From Pseudomonadota bacterium (GTDB taxonomy: Bacteria > Desulfobacterota > Binatia > Binatales > Binataceae), in assembly GCA_021324885.1 (NCBI GenBank), contig JAJPIF010000002.1, forward strand, positions 62,001 to 126,000: a DNA stretch of 64,000 nucleotides, written 5' to 3'. Below, in pieces: positions 27,672-39,243 of this stretch. Position numbers and translations under genes: made by a program. Each line of letters opens with the position of its first letter. The first letter of the stretch is position 1. The notes below the pieces were generated by a model. That model saw only the letters and a list, made by a program, of their open reading frames with translations, was not told where the DNA came from and searched no databases.

Positions 27672-29156
27672 TTACGCGGGGCCGATGAAAAATTTCAAGG
27701 AACGGCCGGCGAAATCAATCAACGGCCCCCAGTACAGGCCCAACACGATGGTGGCGGCGGCCAGCGCCCCCATCAAGCCGTAGTTCCAGGCTTCAGCCGT
27801 GACTGCTCCTTCATCGCCTTCCGGCTCGTCAAGAAACATCGTCCGGATCGGACGGACGTAGTAATAAAGCGAAATCACCGAATTGATGATGCCGACCAGC
27901 GCGAGAATATAGAATTGGCCTCGGATCGCAGCGGCAAACAGATAGAACTTGCCGATAAAGCCGACGGTCAGGGGAATGCCGGTAAGTGAGAACAGGAATA
28001 TCGCGAGCGCCACGGCGGGCACCAGTCCGCCGCGCCACGCCAGGCCGCGATAGGCGTCGATATCTTCATGACCGGTGGCGTTGGCCACGATCATCACGAC
28101 CAGAAACGCGCCGGCATCCATTACATAGTACGCAATCAGGTAGAACATCATCGCGCGAAGGCCGTCATTGGAGAGCACCACGAATCCCATCAGCGCGTAT
28201 CCCGCCTGCGCGATACTGGAATAAGCGAGCAGCCGTTTCATGTTGTTCTGCTGCAACGCAGCGAGGTTTCCCAGCGTCATCGTAATCATGCAGATCACGA
28301 GCAGCAGTTGCGGCCAGTCCACACCGCTCAGCGCCTGCCAGTTGCCGTCCGCGGCGAGATGCGAAATGGCTGGATAGAAGAAGCGGGTAAGAAGCGCGAA
28401 CCCTGCCGCTTTGGAGCCTACCGCGAGAAACGTGGTGATCGGAATCGGGGCGCCGGTATAGACGTCGGGCGCCCACATATGAAACGGCACCGAGGCGACC
28501 TTGTAGCCCATCCCGGCCAGGATCAGAACCAGCGCAATGAACACGGCAAGCGACGACCCGGTCCCGCTTTGGCTCAAGGCGGCGTTGATCGCGCCGAAAT
28601 CGAGTCCGCCGGCGATCCCGAAAATCCAGCTCATCCCATAAATCATCGTTCCCGAAGCAACGCCGCCATAGATCAGGTATTTTAGCGCCGCTTCCTGCGA
28701 CCGGCGGTTATGTTTCAAAAACCCGGTCAAAATATATGAAGTCAAACTGACTAATTCGAGCGACAGGTAGGCCATCAGCAGATTGTTCGCCTCGGCCATC
28801 AAAAACATCCCGAGCGAAGCCGATAATAAAATGGCGTAGTACTCGCCTTGTTCGCACCGCCTGACCTCCACAGATCCGATCGACATCCACACCGCAACTA
28901 TGGTTGCCAGCGTGATCAGCAGGCGGAAGAAAAAGGCGAACGAGTCGAACACCACCATCCCGTTGAATAACCAGGTATTGCTCGCGCCGCCGGCGATCAC
29001 CAGCAGCAATGTCGCCACCGAGGCGGCCATCGCCAGCGCGCCCGCGACCCTGCGGTTTACGATAATCAAATCCAGCAGGATCAGCAGCACAATCGCTCCG
29101 CTCAGGACGAGTTCGGGAATGAAATGAGACAGACTCGCGACGTTGTCCAGTTGCAT
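27672..29156 (-). CDS. nuoN: Complex I membrane subunit NuoN (cluster 1)
   Basis: Antiporter-like proton-pumping subunit of NADH:quinone-type oxidoreductase complex I, 494 residues, many membrane segments. Seen: YLSLELVSLTSYILTG, the Lys-containing VPFHMWAPDVYTGAP, and NMKRLLAYSSIAQAGYAL. Last gene of the first nuo cluster, 12 bp after nuoM. A second, divergent nuoN is at 39244. Confidence 0.95.
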   Translation of the reverse strand: MQLDNVASLSHFIPELVLSGAIVLLILLDLIIVNRRVAGALAMAASVATLLLVIAGGASNTWLFNGMVVFDSFAFFFRLLITLATIVAVWMSIGSVEVRRCEQGEYYAILLSASLGMFLMAEANNLLMAYLSLELVSLTSYILTGFLKHNRRSQEAALKYLIYGGVASGTMIYGMSWIFGIAGGLDFGAINAALSQSGTGSSLAVFIALVLILAGMGYKVASVPFHMWAPDVYTGAPIPITTFLAVGSKAAGFALLTRFFYPAISHLAADGNWQALSGVDWPQLLLVICMITMTLGNLAALQQNNMKRLLAYSSIAQAGYALMGFVVLSNDGLRAMMFYLIAYYVMDAGAFLVVMIVANATGHEDIDAYRGLAWRGGLVPAVALAIFLFSLTGIPLTVGFIGKFYLFAAAIRGQFYILALVGIINSVISLYYYVRPIRTMFLDEPEGDEGAVTAEAWNYGLMGALAAATIVLGLYWGPLIDFAGRSLKFFIGPA

Positions 29157-29167
29157 CGTGTCTATCC

Positions 29168-30673
29168 CTAGTGCGCCAAAGCGACCGACGCGGTGTGGGG
29201 GGCCGAGGCGATAACGACCTGGTTGAGATGGGTCAGCGAGGTGTTAAGCAGGCCGAGAATCGCATGCGGGTAAACGCCGAGAATCAGCACGATCGCCGCC
29301 AGCGGCACCAGAGTGAACAGTTCACGCGCGCTCAGGTCGGAAAAGCCGATGTATCGGTCGTTAACCGGTCCGAGATAGATGCGTTGATACGTCCAAAGCA
29401 TATAACCTGCGGTGAGAATCGCGGCGGACGCGCCCAATACGGTCATGATCGGATGCACCTGCCAGGAGCCCAGCAGAACCAGCACTTCGGAAATGAACGC
29501 CGACATGCCCGGCAGTCCCATCGCAGCGAAAAACGCCAGACCCGTGATTCCTGCGTAGATCGGCAGATGGCTGGCGAGACCGCCGAAACCATCGATCTCG
29601 CGATGGTGTGCGCGGTCGTAAATGACGCCCACCAGGATGAAGAGCATCGCCGTGATGGTGCCATGGTTGAACATTTGCAGGACGGCGCCGTTGATTCCAG
29701 CCGCCGTAAATGCCGCCAGCCCGAGCATCACGTAACCCATGTGGCTGACCGAGGAATATGCGATCAATTTCTTGTAGTCGGTCTGCGCCATCGCGCACAG
29801 CGCGCCGTACACGATGTTGATGGTGCCAACCACACCCAGGAAAGCCCATGCCATGTCGTGGGTGGCCGCCGGCAAAATTCCGAAATTGACGCGCAGGATC
29901 CCGTAGGTGCCCATTTTGAGCAGGATACCGGCCAGGATCACGCTGATCGCGGTGGGCGCTTCGACATGCGCGTCCGGCAACCACGTGTGGAAAGGGAATG
30001 CGGGAATTTTAATTGCAAATCCAATGAACAGGGCGATCCACGCGATGCGCTGGAAGGTGATGCTGTAGCTGGCGGCATTCGCGGCAAGTTTGGTCATGTC
30101 AAAGGTCGGAGTCGGGTTGTAGTAGTATAGCCCGAGCATCGCCAGCAGGATCAGCACCGACCCCAGCAGAGTATATAGAAAGAACTTGATAGCCGCGTAC
30201 TCACGCCGCGGACCGCCCCAGATGCCGATCAGAAAGTACATCGGCAGCAGCATCACTTCCCAGAAGATATAGAAGAGAAAAAAATCGAGCGCCACGAACA
30301 CGCCCATCATGCCGGTATCCAGCAAAAGCAGCAGGGCGAAATACCCTTTTACGCCTTTTTCAATACCGAAGCTGGCGAACACCGAAATGAAGCAGATCAG
30401 CGCCGTCAGCAGGACCATCGAGATGCTGATGCCATCCACGCCGATGAAATAGTTGATGTGATAAGCGGGCACCCACGGATATCTTTCCGCGAATTGAACC
30501 GCGGTAGTGGCTGTATCGAAGTGCGCGTACAGATAGATCGCTATTACGATCTGCGGAACCGTGGCGGCCGCCGCCAGCCATCGGATCAGGTTGTGCTGGT
30601 CTCTGGGGCAGAGCAGGATCAACACCATCCCAACGAGCGGCGCGAACGTAATTATCGTCAGCAAGTGGTCCAT
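29168..30673 (-). CDS. nuoM: Complex I membrane subunit NuoM (cluster 1)
   Basis: Antiporter-like proton-pumping subunit, 501 residues. Family blocks FWEVMLLPMYFLIGIWGG, FPFHTWLPDAHVEAPT, GILLKMGTYGILR and KKLIAYSSVSHMGYVMLG are all present, including the conserved Glu and Lys in membrane segments 5 and 7. Its gene lies between nuoL and nuoN in the canonical order. Confidence 0.95.
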   Translation of the reverse strand: MDHLLTIITFAPLVGMVLILLCPRDQHNLIRWLAAAATVPQIVIAIYLYAHFDTATTAVQFAERYPWVPAYHINYFIGVDGISISMVLLTALICFISVFASFGIEKGVKGYFALLLLLDTGMMGVFVALDFFLFYIFWEVMLLPMYFLIGIWGGPRREYAAIKFFLYTLLGSVLILLAMLGLYYYNPTPTFDMTKLAANAASYSITFQRIAWIALFIGFAIKIPAFPFHTWLPDAHVEAPTAISVILAGILLKMGTYGILRVNFGILPAATHDMAWAFLGVVGTINIVYGALCAMAQTDYKKLIAYSSVSHMGYVMLGLAAFTAAGINGAVLQMFNHGTITAMLFILVGVIYDRAHHREIDGFGGLASHLPIYAGITGLAFFAAMGLPGMSAFISEVLVLLGSWQVHPIMTVLGASAAILTAGYMLWTYQRIYLGPVNDRYIGFSDLSARELFTLVPLAAIVLILGVYPHAILGLLNTSLTHLNQVVIASAPHTASVALAH

Positions 30674-30723
30674 ATTGTGTCGCTATTCACCAGTAGAGCT
30701 TTTCCCAGACCCGTTCATCCAAA

Positions 30724-32781
<2,058 letters not shown>

Positions 32782-32937
32782 AACCTCAGACCATCGACAA
32801 GCGCCAGAAGATGTCCCACGCTGGCAGGCCGCCAGCCGCTGGAGCCGTTAGTCAGTCATCCGCCTCAGATCCATCTCCCTTGACTTGCCGCGCATTTAAT
32901 ATCGGAAACTCAATCAGGGTGAAAGCCCTGAGGTCAG

Positions 32938-33252
32938 TCAGCCATTGAGCGTTTCGGTCGCGTCCACATCGATGGTACGCAGATCCTGATAGATGGCCAG
33001 CACGATGGCGAGGCCGACCACCGCCTCGGCCGCCGCGAGCATGATTACGAAGAGGCTGAAGACCTGGCCGTCGTACCTGCCCCCGCCAAAAAGCGCGAAG
33101 GCAAGATAGTTGATATTGGCCGAATTCAGTATCAGTTCGACGCCCATCAGGATGCCAATTGCGTTGCGCCGCGACATCACACAGAACAGGCCCAGCGCGA
33201 AAACGATCAGGCTGAGCACCAGGAAATGATTTAAAGTCAGACCGCCGGGCAT
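32938..33252 (-). CDS. nuoK: Complex I membrane subunit NuoK (cluster 1)
   Basis: 104-residue MrpC-like subunit with three membrane segments. The GVELILNSANINYLAF segment contains the conserved Glu, and AAAEAVVGLAIVLAIYQ the second one. It starts two bases after the nuoJ stop. Confidence 0.93.
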   Translation of the reverse strand: MPGGLTLNHFLVLSLIVFALGLFCVMSRRNAIGILMGVELILNSANINYLAFALFGGGRYDGQVFSLFVIMLAAAEAVVGLAIVLAIYQDLRTIDVDATETLNG

Positions 33253-33254
33253 CG

Positions 33255-33779
33255 CTACTCCTCATTACTCAATCGATTTGACACACCGCGGTCGAGCGGG
33301 CGCGAAATCACGACCGCACCGATCAGCGCGGCCAGCAGCACGATGGAGGCCAGTTCGAAGGGTAGCGCGTAGGGACCCAGGAAGGCGTTCCCGATCCCGT
33401 ACGTCGTCGGCGCCACGATTATTCTGGCGCTCTGACGCCATGGCGTTCTGAACACCGCGAAAATCATGATCCCCGCCGCCACGGCGCTGATAATCAGGGC
33501 GGGCAGCCGGCCGACGGCGCGATTGGAAATGGTGACGTCGGCAATACCCTGGGTCAGCATCACGGCGAAGAGCGTCAACACCAGGATTCCGCCGACATAG
33601 ACCAGCAACTGGATCATCGCGACGAAATCGGCAGCCAGCAGCACGTAAATTCCGACGACGCCCATAAATGCCCCCAGCAGCGCGAACGTCGAGCGCACTA
33701 TATTTCGCGAAAAGGCGACGATCGCCGACGAGCCCACCGTCAGAACCGCCAAAACATAGAATATCGCCTGTGCAATCAT
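33255..33779 (-). CDS. nuoJ: Complex I membrane subunit NuoJ (cluster 1)
   Basis: 174-residue membrane subunit with about five segments. The GVVGIYVLLAADFVAMIQLL and YVGGILVLTLFAVMLT segments, the latter with the Gly-rich YVGGILVL signature, mark NuoJ. The C-terminal third is the usual variable loop and last helix. Confidence 0.93.
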   Translation of the reverse strand: MIAQAIFYVLAVLTVGSSAIVAFSRNIVRSTFALLGAFMGVVGIYVLLAADFVAMIQLLVYVGGILVLTLFAVMLTQGIADVTISNRAVGRLPALIISAVAAGIMIFAVFRTPWRQSARIIVAPTTYGIGNAFLGPYALPFELASIVLLAALIGAVVISRPLDRGVSNRLSNEE

Positions 33780-33812
33780 GGGACGTCCGCTATGGGCCTC
33801 AGCCGCGCCTTT

Positions 33813-34370
33813 TCATGCGACCTTTTCGGCCGGCTTGTCGCTGCCGGGCTGCGCGAATTCATTCACGTAGCGCATCCCTCGATTCAGTATTGGAATGATG
33901 CGCGGATCGGTCTCGGGACCTTTGGCGGGTTTGTAGGCGTAGATAGGTTCGGGGACGAAGCGCCGGATCATGCTCTCCAGCGAGAAATCAGCGCCCTCGA
34001 ATTCGGTCGTATGGTGGATCGAGCCGGTCGGGCACGGTTCGCTGCACAACCCGCAATACATGCATTTGGCGATGTCGATATCGAACTGCGAGATCAGCAT
34101 CTGGCGGGTTTGCTTGTCCTTCTCCACGACGATCACGATGCAATCGATCGGGCAGGCCCGTTCGCAAGCCAGGCATCCGGTGCAGATATCGAGATCGACT
34201 TCCAGAATTCCGCGATAGCGGATCGGCAGGGTGTCCTGCACCCGGACCGGGATGCGGTCGGGATACTGGACGGTGTAAGGTTTGCGGATCAGGTGAGAAG
34301 CGGTGACCGCCAGCCCTTCGAAAATGGTGGTGATCGCGTCTTTGATATTGCCGAAATAGCTCTTGGCCAT
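33813..34370 (-). CDS. nuoI: Complex I iron-sulfur subunit NuoI (cluster 1)
   Basis: Peripheral-arm subunit carrying clusters N6a and N6b. Two complete 4Fe-4S motifs are seen, CTGCLACERACP and CMYCGLCSEPCP. Length 185 is normal. It delivers electrons to the NuoB N2 cluster. There is no counterpart in the second nuo cluster. Confidence 0.96.
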   Translation of the reverse strand: MAKSYFGNIKDAITTIFEGLAVTASHLIRKPYTVQYPDRIPVRVQDTLPIRYRGILEVDLDICTGCLACERACPIDCIVIVVEKDKQTRQMLISQFDIDIAKCMYCGLCSEPCPTGSIHHTTEFEGADFSLESMIRRFVPEPIYAYKPAKGPETDPRIIPILNRGMRYVNEFAQPGSDKPAEKVA

Positions 34371-34393
34371 AAGTTTTTATCGCATGCGCGAAG

Positions 34394-35584
34394 TCAGATG
34401 GTGGGGCTTAAATAAAGCTCCATCTTCGAGCGTCTGAAGTAATGCAACACGCGTCTGAGGAACGTCACCACAATTGCCAGGAAAAGCGCCAGCATAATCC
34501 ATGGCGCGACGGAGTTTCCACTGGGCCAGATCGCGATCCACGCCGCCGTTCCGACCAGGTCAACAAAGGAAATGGGCACCAGGTATTTCCAGCACAGCGA
34601 CATGAGCTGATCGATGCGGACCCGCGGCAGCGTGCCCCGCACCCACACCGAGATAAACACCAGGAACAGGACCTTGATGTTGAAGGTAATCAGCTGCAGC
34701 ACATTCATCACCACCGCGTTGTTGCTGATCAGCGGAAATTGCCATCCGCCCAGAAACAGCGTCGTGATGATCGCGCCGATAATGAACAGGTTCCCCCATT
34801 CGGCGGCGAAGAAAAACAGGTAGCGCATCCCGCTGTATTCGGTGGCGAATCCGGCCACCAGTTCGGATTCGGCTTCGGGCAGGTCGAAGGGAGTGCGATT
34901 GCCCTCGGCCAGCGCGGAGATGTAAAGGACATTGGCGGCAATAAAGGTAAAGGGGTTGCTGAAGGCAAACCAGGTCCATGGGGCCCATCCCTGGGCCTTG
35001 ATGATGCCCTGCATCGAAAGCGTCCCGGCCATCAGCACTGCCGGGAAAATCGACAGGCCGGCGGGTATCTCGTAGCTCACGATTTGCGCGGCTGAACGAA
35101 TTCCCCCGATCAGCGACCACTTGTCATTGGACGCCCACCCCGCCATCAGAACGCCCACCACGGTCAGCGCCGTGACCGAGGTCATATAAAGGATGCCGAC
35201 ATTGAGGTCTGCCAGGATAAGTTGCGAAGAAAACGGCATCACCGCCCACGGCAGCGTAAACGCCAGGATGACAAGGTAAGGCGCAAACTTGAACAGCGCC
35301 GGATCGGAATCGGCCGGGATCAGGTCTTCCTTGCAGATATGCTTGAGTCCGTCGGCGAGCCATTGCAAAAACCCGTTGGGGCCGACGCGGTTGGGACCGC
35401 ATCGCGACTGCATCCGTGCCCATACCCGACGCTCCACCCAACTGACAATCCCGGCGAAGGGAAACGCGATACCGAGAAAGACGATCAGGCTGAAGACGAA
35501 AATGAAGAGCGCGTAGATGAGGTCGCGCGGCGGATTGGCGCCGAACATACCCTGGGCTATCAAGCTGTCGGCAAGCTGCTGCAT
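34394..35584 (-). CDS. nuoH: Complex I membrane subunit NuoH (cluster 1)
   Basis: 396-residue subunit that forms the quinone entrance with NuoB and NuoD. The cytoplasmic loop [17 protein letters not shown] with its conserved acidic residues, and [19 protein letters not shown] near the N-terminus, are diagnostic. Sits between nuoD and nuoI. Confidence 0.95.
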   Translation of the reverse strand: MQQLADSLIAQGMFGANPPRDLIYALFIFVFSLIVFLGIAFPFAGIVSWVERRVWARMQSRCGPNRVGPNGFLQWLADGLKHICKEDLIPADSDPALFKFAPYLVILAFTLPWAVMPFSSQLILADLNVGILYMTSVTALTVVGVLMAGWASNDKWSLIGGIRSAAQIVSYEIPAGLSIFPAVLMAGTLSMQGIIKAQGWAPWTWFAFSNPFTFIAANVLYISALAEGNRTPFDLPEAESELVAGFATEYSGMRYLFFFAAEWGNLFIIGAIITTLFLGGWQFPLISNNAVVMNVLQLITFNIKVLFLVFISVWVRGTLPRVRIDQLMSLCWKYLVPISFVDLVGTAAWIAIWPSGNSVAPWIMLALFLAIVVTFLRRVLHYFRRSKMELYLSPTI

Positions 35585-35588
35585 CGGT

Positions 35589-36704
35589 TCAACGGTCGAT
35601 CTCGGGCGCGATTACATCGAGGCTGGCAATCAGCGTTACCAGGTCGGCGATCATCAGCCCGCGGCTGAGCTTGTTAATCATACCCATCGCGGCAAACGAC
35701 CCGGTGCGGACATGCACGCGCCACGGATAGGCGCTGCCGTCGCTGACCGCGTACCAGCCCATGTCGCCGCGCGAGCTCTCGACTCGAACCTGGCACTCTC
35801 CCGCCTTGGGCTTGAAATTGCGCGGCACTTTGGCAAGTACCGGACCGTCGGGGATCCGGTTGAGCGCCTGACGCAGGATTTTCGAGGACTCCCGCATCTC
35901 GCGTATTCGCACCATGTAGCGGTCCATCGCGTCGCCGAGCGTGCCGAACTCACCGGTGCCCACCGGGACATCGAAATCAAATTCCGGATAAACCGAATAG
36001 GGAATATCCTTGCGGATATCCCATTTGAATCCCGAGCCGCGCAGATTGGGACCAACCAGGTTGTAATCGATAGCGTCCTGGGTGCTAATCACGCCAACGT
36101 TGGCCAGACGTTCGACGTATATTTTGTTGTACGAAATGAGGGCGTTGTATTCTTCCCAAATCGGATCGAAATGGTCGAGATAGGCCAGCGCCTTCTCGCG
36201 CCATCCCGGCGGCAGGTCCCATCCAACGCCGCCGATCCGCATATAGTTGAAGGTAAGCCGCGCGCCACACAACTCCTCGATCAGATCGTTGATCATCTCG
36301 CGTTCGCGGATCGCATGGGTAAACGGCGTCATCGCGCCTATATCCATGCCCATCGTGCCGACCGACAGCAGATGGGAAGCGATCCGATTGAATTCGGCCG
36401 CGATCACCCGGCAGTATTCGCCGCGCCGGGGCACCACGATCCCGCCGAGCCGTTCGCAAGCCATCGCCCAGCCCTGATTGGTGAACATCGCGGAGACGTA
36501 GTCCACCCGATCGGTGTAAGGCATGAAGCCGTGATAGCCGACCTTTTCCGCGATCTTTTCGATCGATCGATGGAGATAGCCGACGTCGGGGATGGCCTCG
36601 CGCATCACCTCGCCGTCGGCCTTGATCACGAAGCGCAGCACCCCGTGGGTTGACGGATGCTGCGGCCCCATGTTGAGCGTCATTTCCTCGGTTCGGATGC
36701 TCAT
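35589..36704 (-). CDS. nuoD: Complex I subunit NuoD (cluster 1)
   Basis: 49-kDa-type subunit of the quinone site, 371 residues, separate from Nuo[16 protein letters not shown] (from residue 11), [33 protein letters not shown] and the closing VIAPEIDR are conserved. It overlaps nuoC by four bases (ATGA). The length is at the short end of the family because its N-terminus starts right before the conserved GPQHPSTHG block. Confidence 0.95.
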   Translation of the reverse strand: MSIRTEEMTLNMGPQHPSTHGVLRFVIKADGEVMREAIPDVGYLHRSIEKIAEKVGYHGFMPYTDRVDYVSAMFTNQGWAMACERLGGIVVPRRGEYCRVIAAEFNRIASHLLSVGTMGMDIGAMTPFTHAIREREMINDLIEELCGARLTFNYMRIGGVGWDLPPGWREKALAYLDHFDPIWEEYNALISYNKIYVERLANVGVISTQDAIDYNLVGPNLRGSGFKWDIRKDIPYSVYPEFDFDVPVGTGEFGTLGDAMDRYMVRIREMRESSKILRQALNRIPDGPVLAKVPRNFKPKAGECQVRVESSRGDMGWYAVSDGSAYPWRVHVRTGSFAAMGMINKLSRGLMIADLVTLIASLDVIAPEIDR

Positions 36705-37222
36705 TTCCTGTCCGCTTCCATCCTGATGATTGGGCTGTCACGGACGGTCGAGATGCCGTGATATTCCATCGGCTCGACGAAATCCTTGCGCTGCGGATGG
36801 CCCGGCCAGTCCTCCGGCATCAGGATGCGCCGCAGGTCGCTGTGGCCTTGGAACGTAACGCCGATCAAATCGAAGATCTCGCGCTCCATCCAGTTGGCCG
36901 ACTTCCACACGGTTTCAACCGTTTCGACGACTGGATTATCGCGCGGCAGTTTCACCTTGAGGGTGACACCGTAGCGCTTGGGGTAGGAGTAAAGCTCATA
37001 AACGACTTCGATACGATCTTTGTAATCGACCCCGATTTCGTTGGTAAGGCAGTTCATCGCCGTTTCGGGATGGTCGCGCAGGAAACGGCAAATCTCGACG
37101 ATCGCCGACGGATCGACAACCATGAAGGGATCGAGCGCCTTCTCATTTATTTCGAGCACCTTGGCGCCGAACCGCTCCTTGACAGCCTGGTATGTCGCCA
37201 GCGCGTCCATGTACAGGTTCAC
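36701..37222 (-). CDS. nuoC: Complex I subunit NuoC (cluster 1)
   Basis: 30-kDa-type subunit, 173 residues. The C-terminal signature [31 protein letters not shown] is split between several conserved blocks; the strand [13 protein letters not shown] precedes it. It lies between nuoB and nuoD and is translationally coupled to nuoD. Confidence 0.95.
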   Translation of the reverse strand: MNLYMDALATYQAVKERFGAKVLEINEKALDPFMVVDPSAIVEICRFLRDHPETAMNCLTNEIGVDYKDRIEVVYELYSYPKRYGVTLKVKLPRDNPVVETVETVWKSANWMEREIFDLIGVTFQGHSDLRRILMPEDWPGHPQRKDFVEPMEYHGISTVRDSPIIRMEADRK

Positions 37223-37232
37223 CCAGCGCCGG

Positions 37233-37742
37233 CTATGCCTGCGCCGCCTGGGTGGGCTTGCCGTTGGCGCGGGTCAGCCAGCGCTCGTTCATGATCTTTT
37301 CCTGGAGCTTGAGCAGACCCTCGGTCAGCGCTTCGGGACGCGGCGGACAGCCGGGCACATAGACGTCAACCGGCAGGATCTTATCGACTCCGTCGCACAC
37401 CGAATAGGCCAGTTGGAAGAGCCCGCCGCAGTTGGAGCAACTGCCCATCGAGATCACATACTTCGGATCGGGCATCTGATCGTAAAGCAGGCGCGTGCGC
37501 AGGGCCATTTTCAAGGTCAGGGTGCCCGCCACGATCATCAGGTCGGACTGGCGCGCCGACGCCCTGGGGGTGGCGCCAAAGCGCTCGATATCGGCGCGGG
37601 GTCCTCCCGTATGCATCAATTCGATAGCGCAGCAGGCGAGGCCAAAAAGCATGTACCAGATGCTCGATTTGCGCATCCAGTTGATCACTTCGTCGGTTTT
37701 CGTCGTCAGAACGTAATCCGGCAGCGTGTTGAGTAAAGGCAT
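37233..37742 (-). CDS. nuoB: Complex I subunit NuoB (cluster 1)
   Basis: 169-residue subunit carrying cluster N2, the immediate donor to quinone. Tandem Cys in [13 protein letters not shown] and the further ligands in [12 protein letters not shown] and [14 protein letters not shown] are all present. Its N-terminal half carries the [14 protein letters not shown] block. No NuoB exists in the second nuo cluster. Confidence 0.96.
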   Translation of the reverse strand: MPLLNTLPDYVLTTKTDEVINWMRKSSIWYMLFGLACCAIELMHTGGPRADIERFGATPRASARQSDLMIVAGTLTLKMALRTRLLYDQMPDPKYVISMGSCSNCGGLFQLAYSVCDGVDKILPVDVYVPGCPPRPEALTEGLLKLQEKIMNERWLTRANGKPTQAAQA

Positions 37743-37766
37743 CGCTAAATCACTCCAAGGCAGCCT

Positions 37767-38153
37767 TCAGTCAGCCACCTTTTTGAGCCATTCGAGATCG
37801 TGTTTGACCCAGACATATATGAGGCCAACCATCAAAATGCCGAGGAAGATCAGGATTTCAGCCAACGTGTACAGGCGATGACCGCGCCTGATCCAATCCA
37901 TGTAGACGACCGCAACCGGGGTGAGGAAGGCAACCTCCACCTCGAACACCACGAAAATCAGCGCGATAAGGTAAAAGCGTACGTTAAAGTTGATCCAGGC
38001 TTTGCCTGTGGGCGGCTCGCCGCATTCGTACGGCGTCAGCTTGCGTTCATAGGGGTTGTTCGGCGCCAGCAGCTTCTGCAAGCCGAAGTTCACCGCCATA
38101 AAGCCGATGCCGATTATGGCAAGAGCAAGCGCAACGCCAAACTGGAAGTACAT
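37767..38153 (-). CDS. nuoA: Complex I membrane subunit NuoA (cluster 1)
   Basis: First gene of cluster 1. A three-segment membrane subunit; PYECGEPPTGKAW is the conserved loop with the Cys implicated in quinone-site conformational change. The ATG at 38153 (128 residues) has GGAA nine bases upstream; a TTG at 38168 would add METTI and is less likely because its site is adjacent to the codon. Promoter elements are not clear in the 270 bases upstream. Confidence 0.93.
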   Translation of the reverse strand: MYFQFGVALALAIIGIGFMAVNFGLQKLLAPNNPYERKLTPYECGEPPTGKAWINFNVRFYLIALIFVVFEVEVAFLTPVAVVYMDWIRRGHRLYTLAEILIFLGILMVGLIYVWVKHDLEWLKKVAD

Positions 38154-38423
38154 AATCGTCGTTTCCAATCCTCATGTAGCTTGCGCGAAACAGAGGTGTC
38201 AAGCAGCAGTTCTTTCAAAAAGGGTGGCGGGAGTTTAAGTTTTGCTTCCGCACCCGCGCACCGGGCACTCTACGCATGGGGGAAAGTAAATCAGCTTGCC
38301 GGCGAGGATAGTTCCGAAATCGGACCGTTCCGCCAGGGGTGTCGGAAGACTTCTCCGGTCACAGCAACCGGCCTGCGGGCGGCGCGTGTTTCAGTTCAGC
38401 GAACGAACTGCCCGGCCTGGGTT

Positions 38424-38765
38424 CTATTTGAGGCGCTGCAGCAGGGACTTGAGCTCGGCCTGATCCAGCCAGCCACCGCCGTCTTCGGGGCAGCTCAGGA
38501 TGGTCAATCCCTTTTGCTCGGTTTTCACCAATGGATGATGGCAGCGGGGGCACAAAGCGCCCATGGTTTCGGCAGCGGCACTAACCGCCTGCTTCAACTC
38601 GGCCTGCTTGCGGCGGAGCCTTTCGAGCAGCTCGCGGTCGCGCTGCGCAGCCCATTGGTCCTCGCGGGCTTTTTCAAGATCGCGAATCTTGTCGCCAAAC
38701 CTGTCCTTTTCGTCCGACACGAAAGCAAACGCTCCTAGCCTTATGAATGGCCCCAGTTCTTCCAC
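38424..38765 (-). CDS. TFIIB-type zinc-ribbon protein (113 aa)
   Basis: Soluble protein with an N-terminal coiled coil (residues 25-60, RDLEKAREDQWAAQRDRELL) and a C-terminal zf-TFIIB-like ribbon: CPRCHHPLVKT ... CPEDGGGWLDQAEL, i.e. CxxC and a second Cys with the GxW(L/V)D motif of that family. The GTG start at 38765 has no good site. It is 13 bp after fmdB and is probably translated with it. Function unknown; such zinc ribbons are often protein-folding or nucleic-acid-binding adaptors. Confidence 0.75.
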   Translation of the reverse strand: MEELGPFIRLGAFAFVSDEKDRFGDKIRDLEKAREDQWAAQRDRELLERLRRKQAELKQAVSAAAETMGALCPRCHHPLVKTEQKGLTILSCPEDGGGWLDQAELKSLLQRLK

Positions 38766-38778
38766 CGCCGCGGGTGAT

Positions 38779-39114
38779 TCATAGCATATCTTTGATCAGT
38801 TTTCCGCTGCGCGCCTTTTCCACCGTCGCTTCGAACTTCGGCCCCAGGTCCACGCCCATCTGTTGCGCGCGCTTCTTCGCCCATAATCCCACGTTGCGCG
38901 GGTCCCTGTAAAAGCTCTCGTCCCGAGACCGTGCGGGATCGAAGCTCTTAAGCCGCGATGCTTCGGTTTCGACCACCGCGAAGGTGGACATGACGCGGCG
39001 GGTCCTGCGCGAGCCACATTGCGGGCAGGCGGGGGTCGTTTCACGCCGGGATCCAATCACGATCTCCGATCCCAACGCGCCGCAACGGCAACACTCGTAT
39101 TCAAAGATAGGCAT
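38779..39114 (-). CDS. FmdB-family zinc-ribbon protein (111 aa)
   Basis: FmdB/CxxC_CxxC putative regulatory zinc ribbon: MPIFEYECCRCGALGSE with CxxC, and CPQCGSRRTRR with the second CxxC. The remaining acidic-basic C-terminus is helical. FmdB proteins are widespread small proteins next to many enzyme genes and have no settled function. The gene lies between the two nuo clusters on the same strand, together with the TFIIB-type ribbon gene. Confidence 0.88.
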   Translation of the reverse strand: MPIFEYECCRCGALGSEIVIGSRRETTPACPQCGSRRTRRVMSTFAVVETEASRLKSFDPARSRDESFYRDPRNVGLWAKKRAQQMGVDLGPKFEATVEKARSGKLIKDML

Positions 39115-39243
39115 GCTACACGATCAACAATAATCCCGCCAAGGCAAGCGGGCAACCGCGGCCCGACTTCTGGCCATCGCCCCAAACCAATGGATGAAAT
39201 GACGCTGGTTCGGCGCTGAGCGAGCGGATAATCAGCGCCATGG

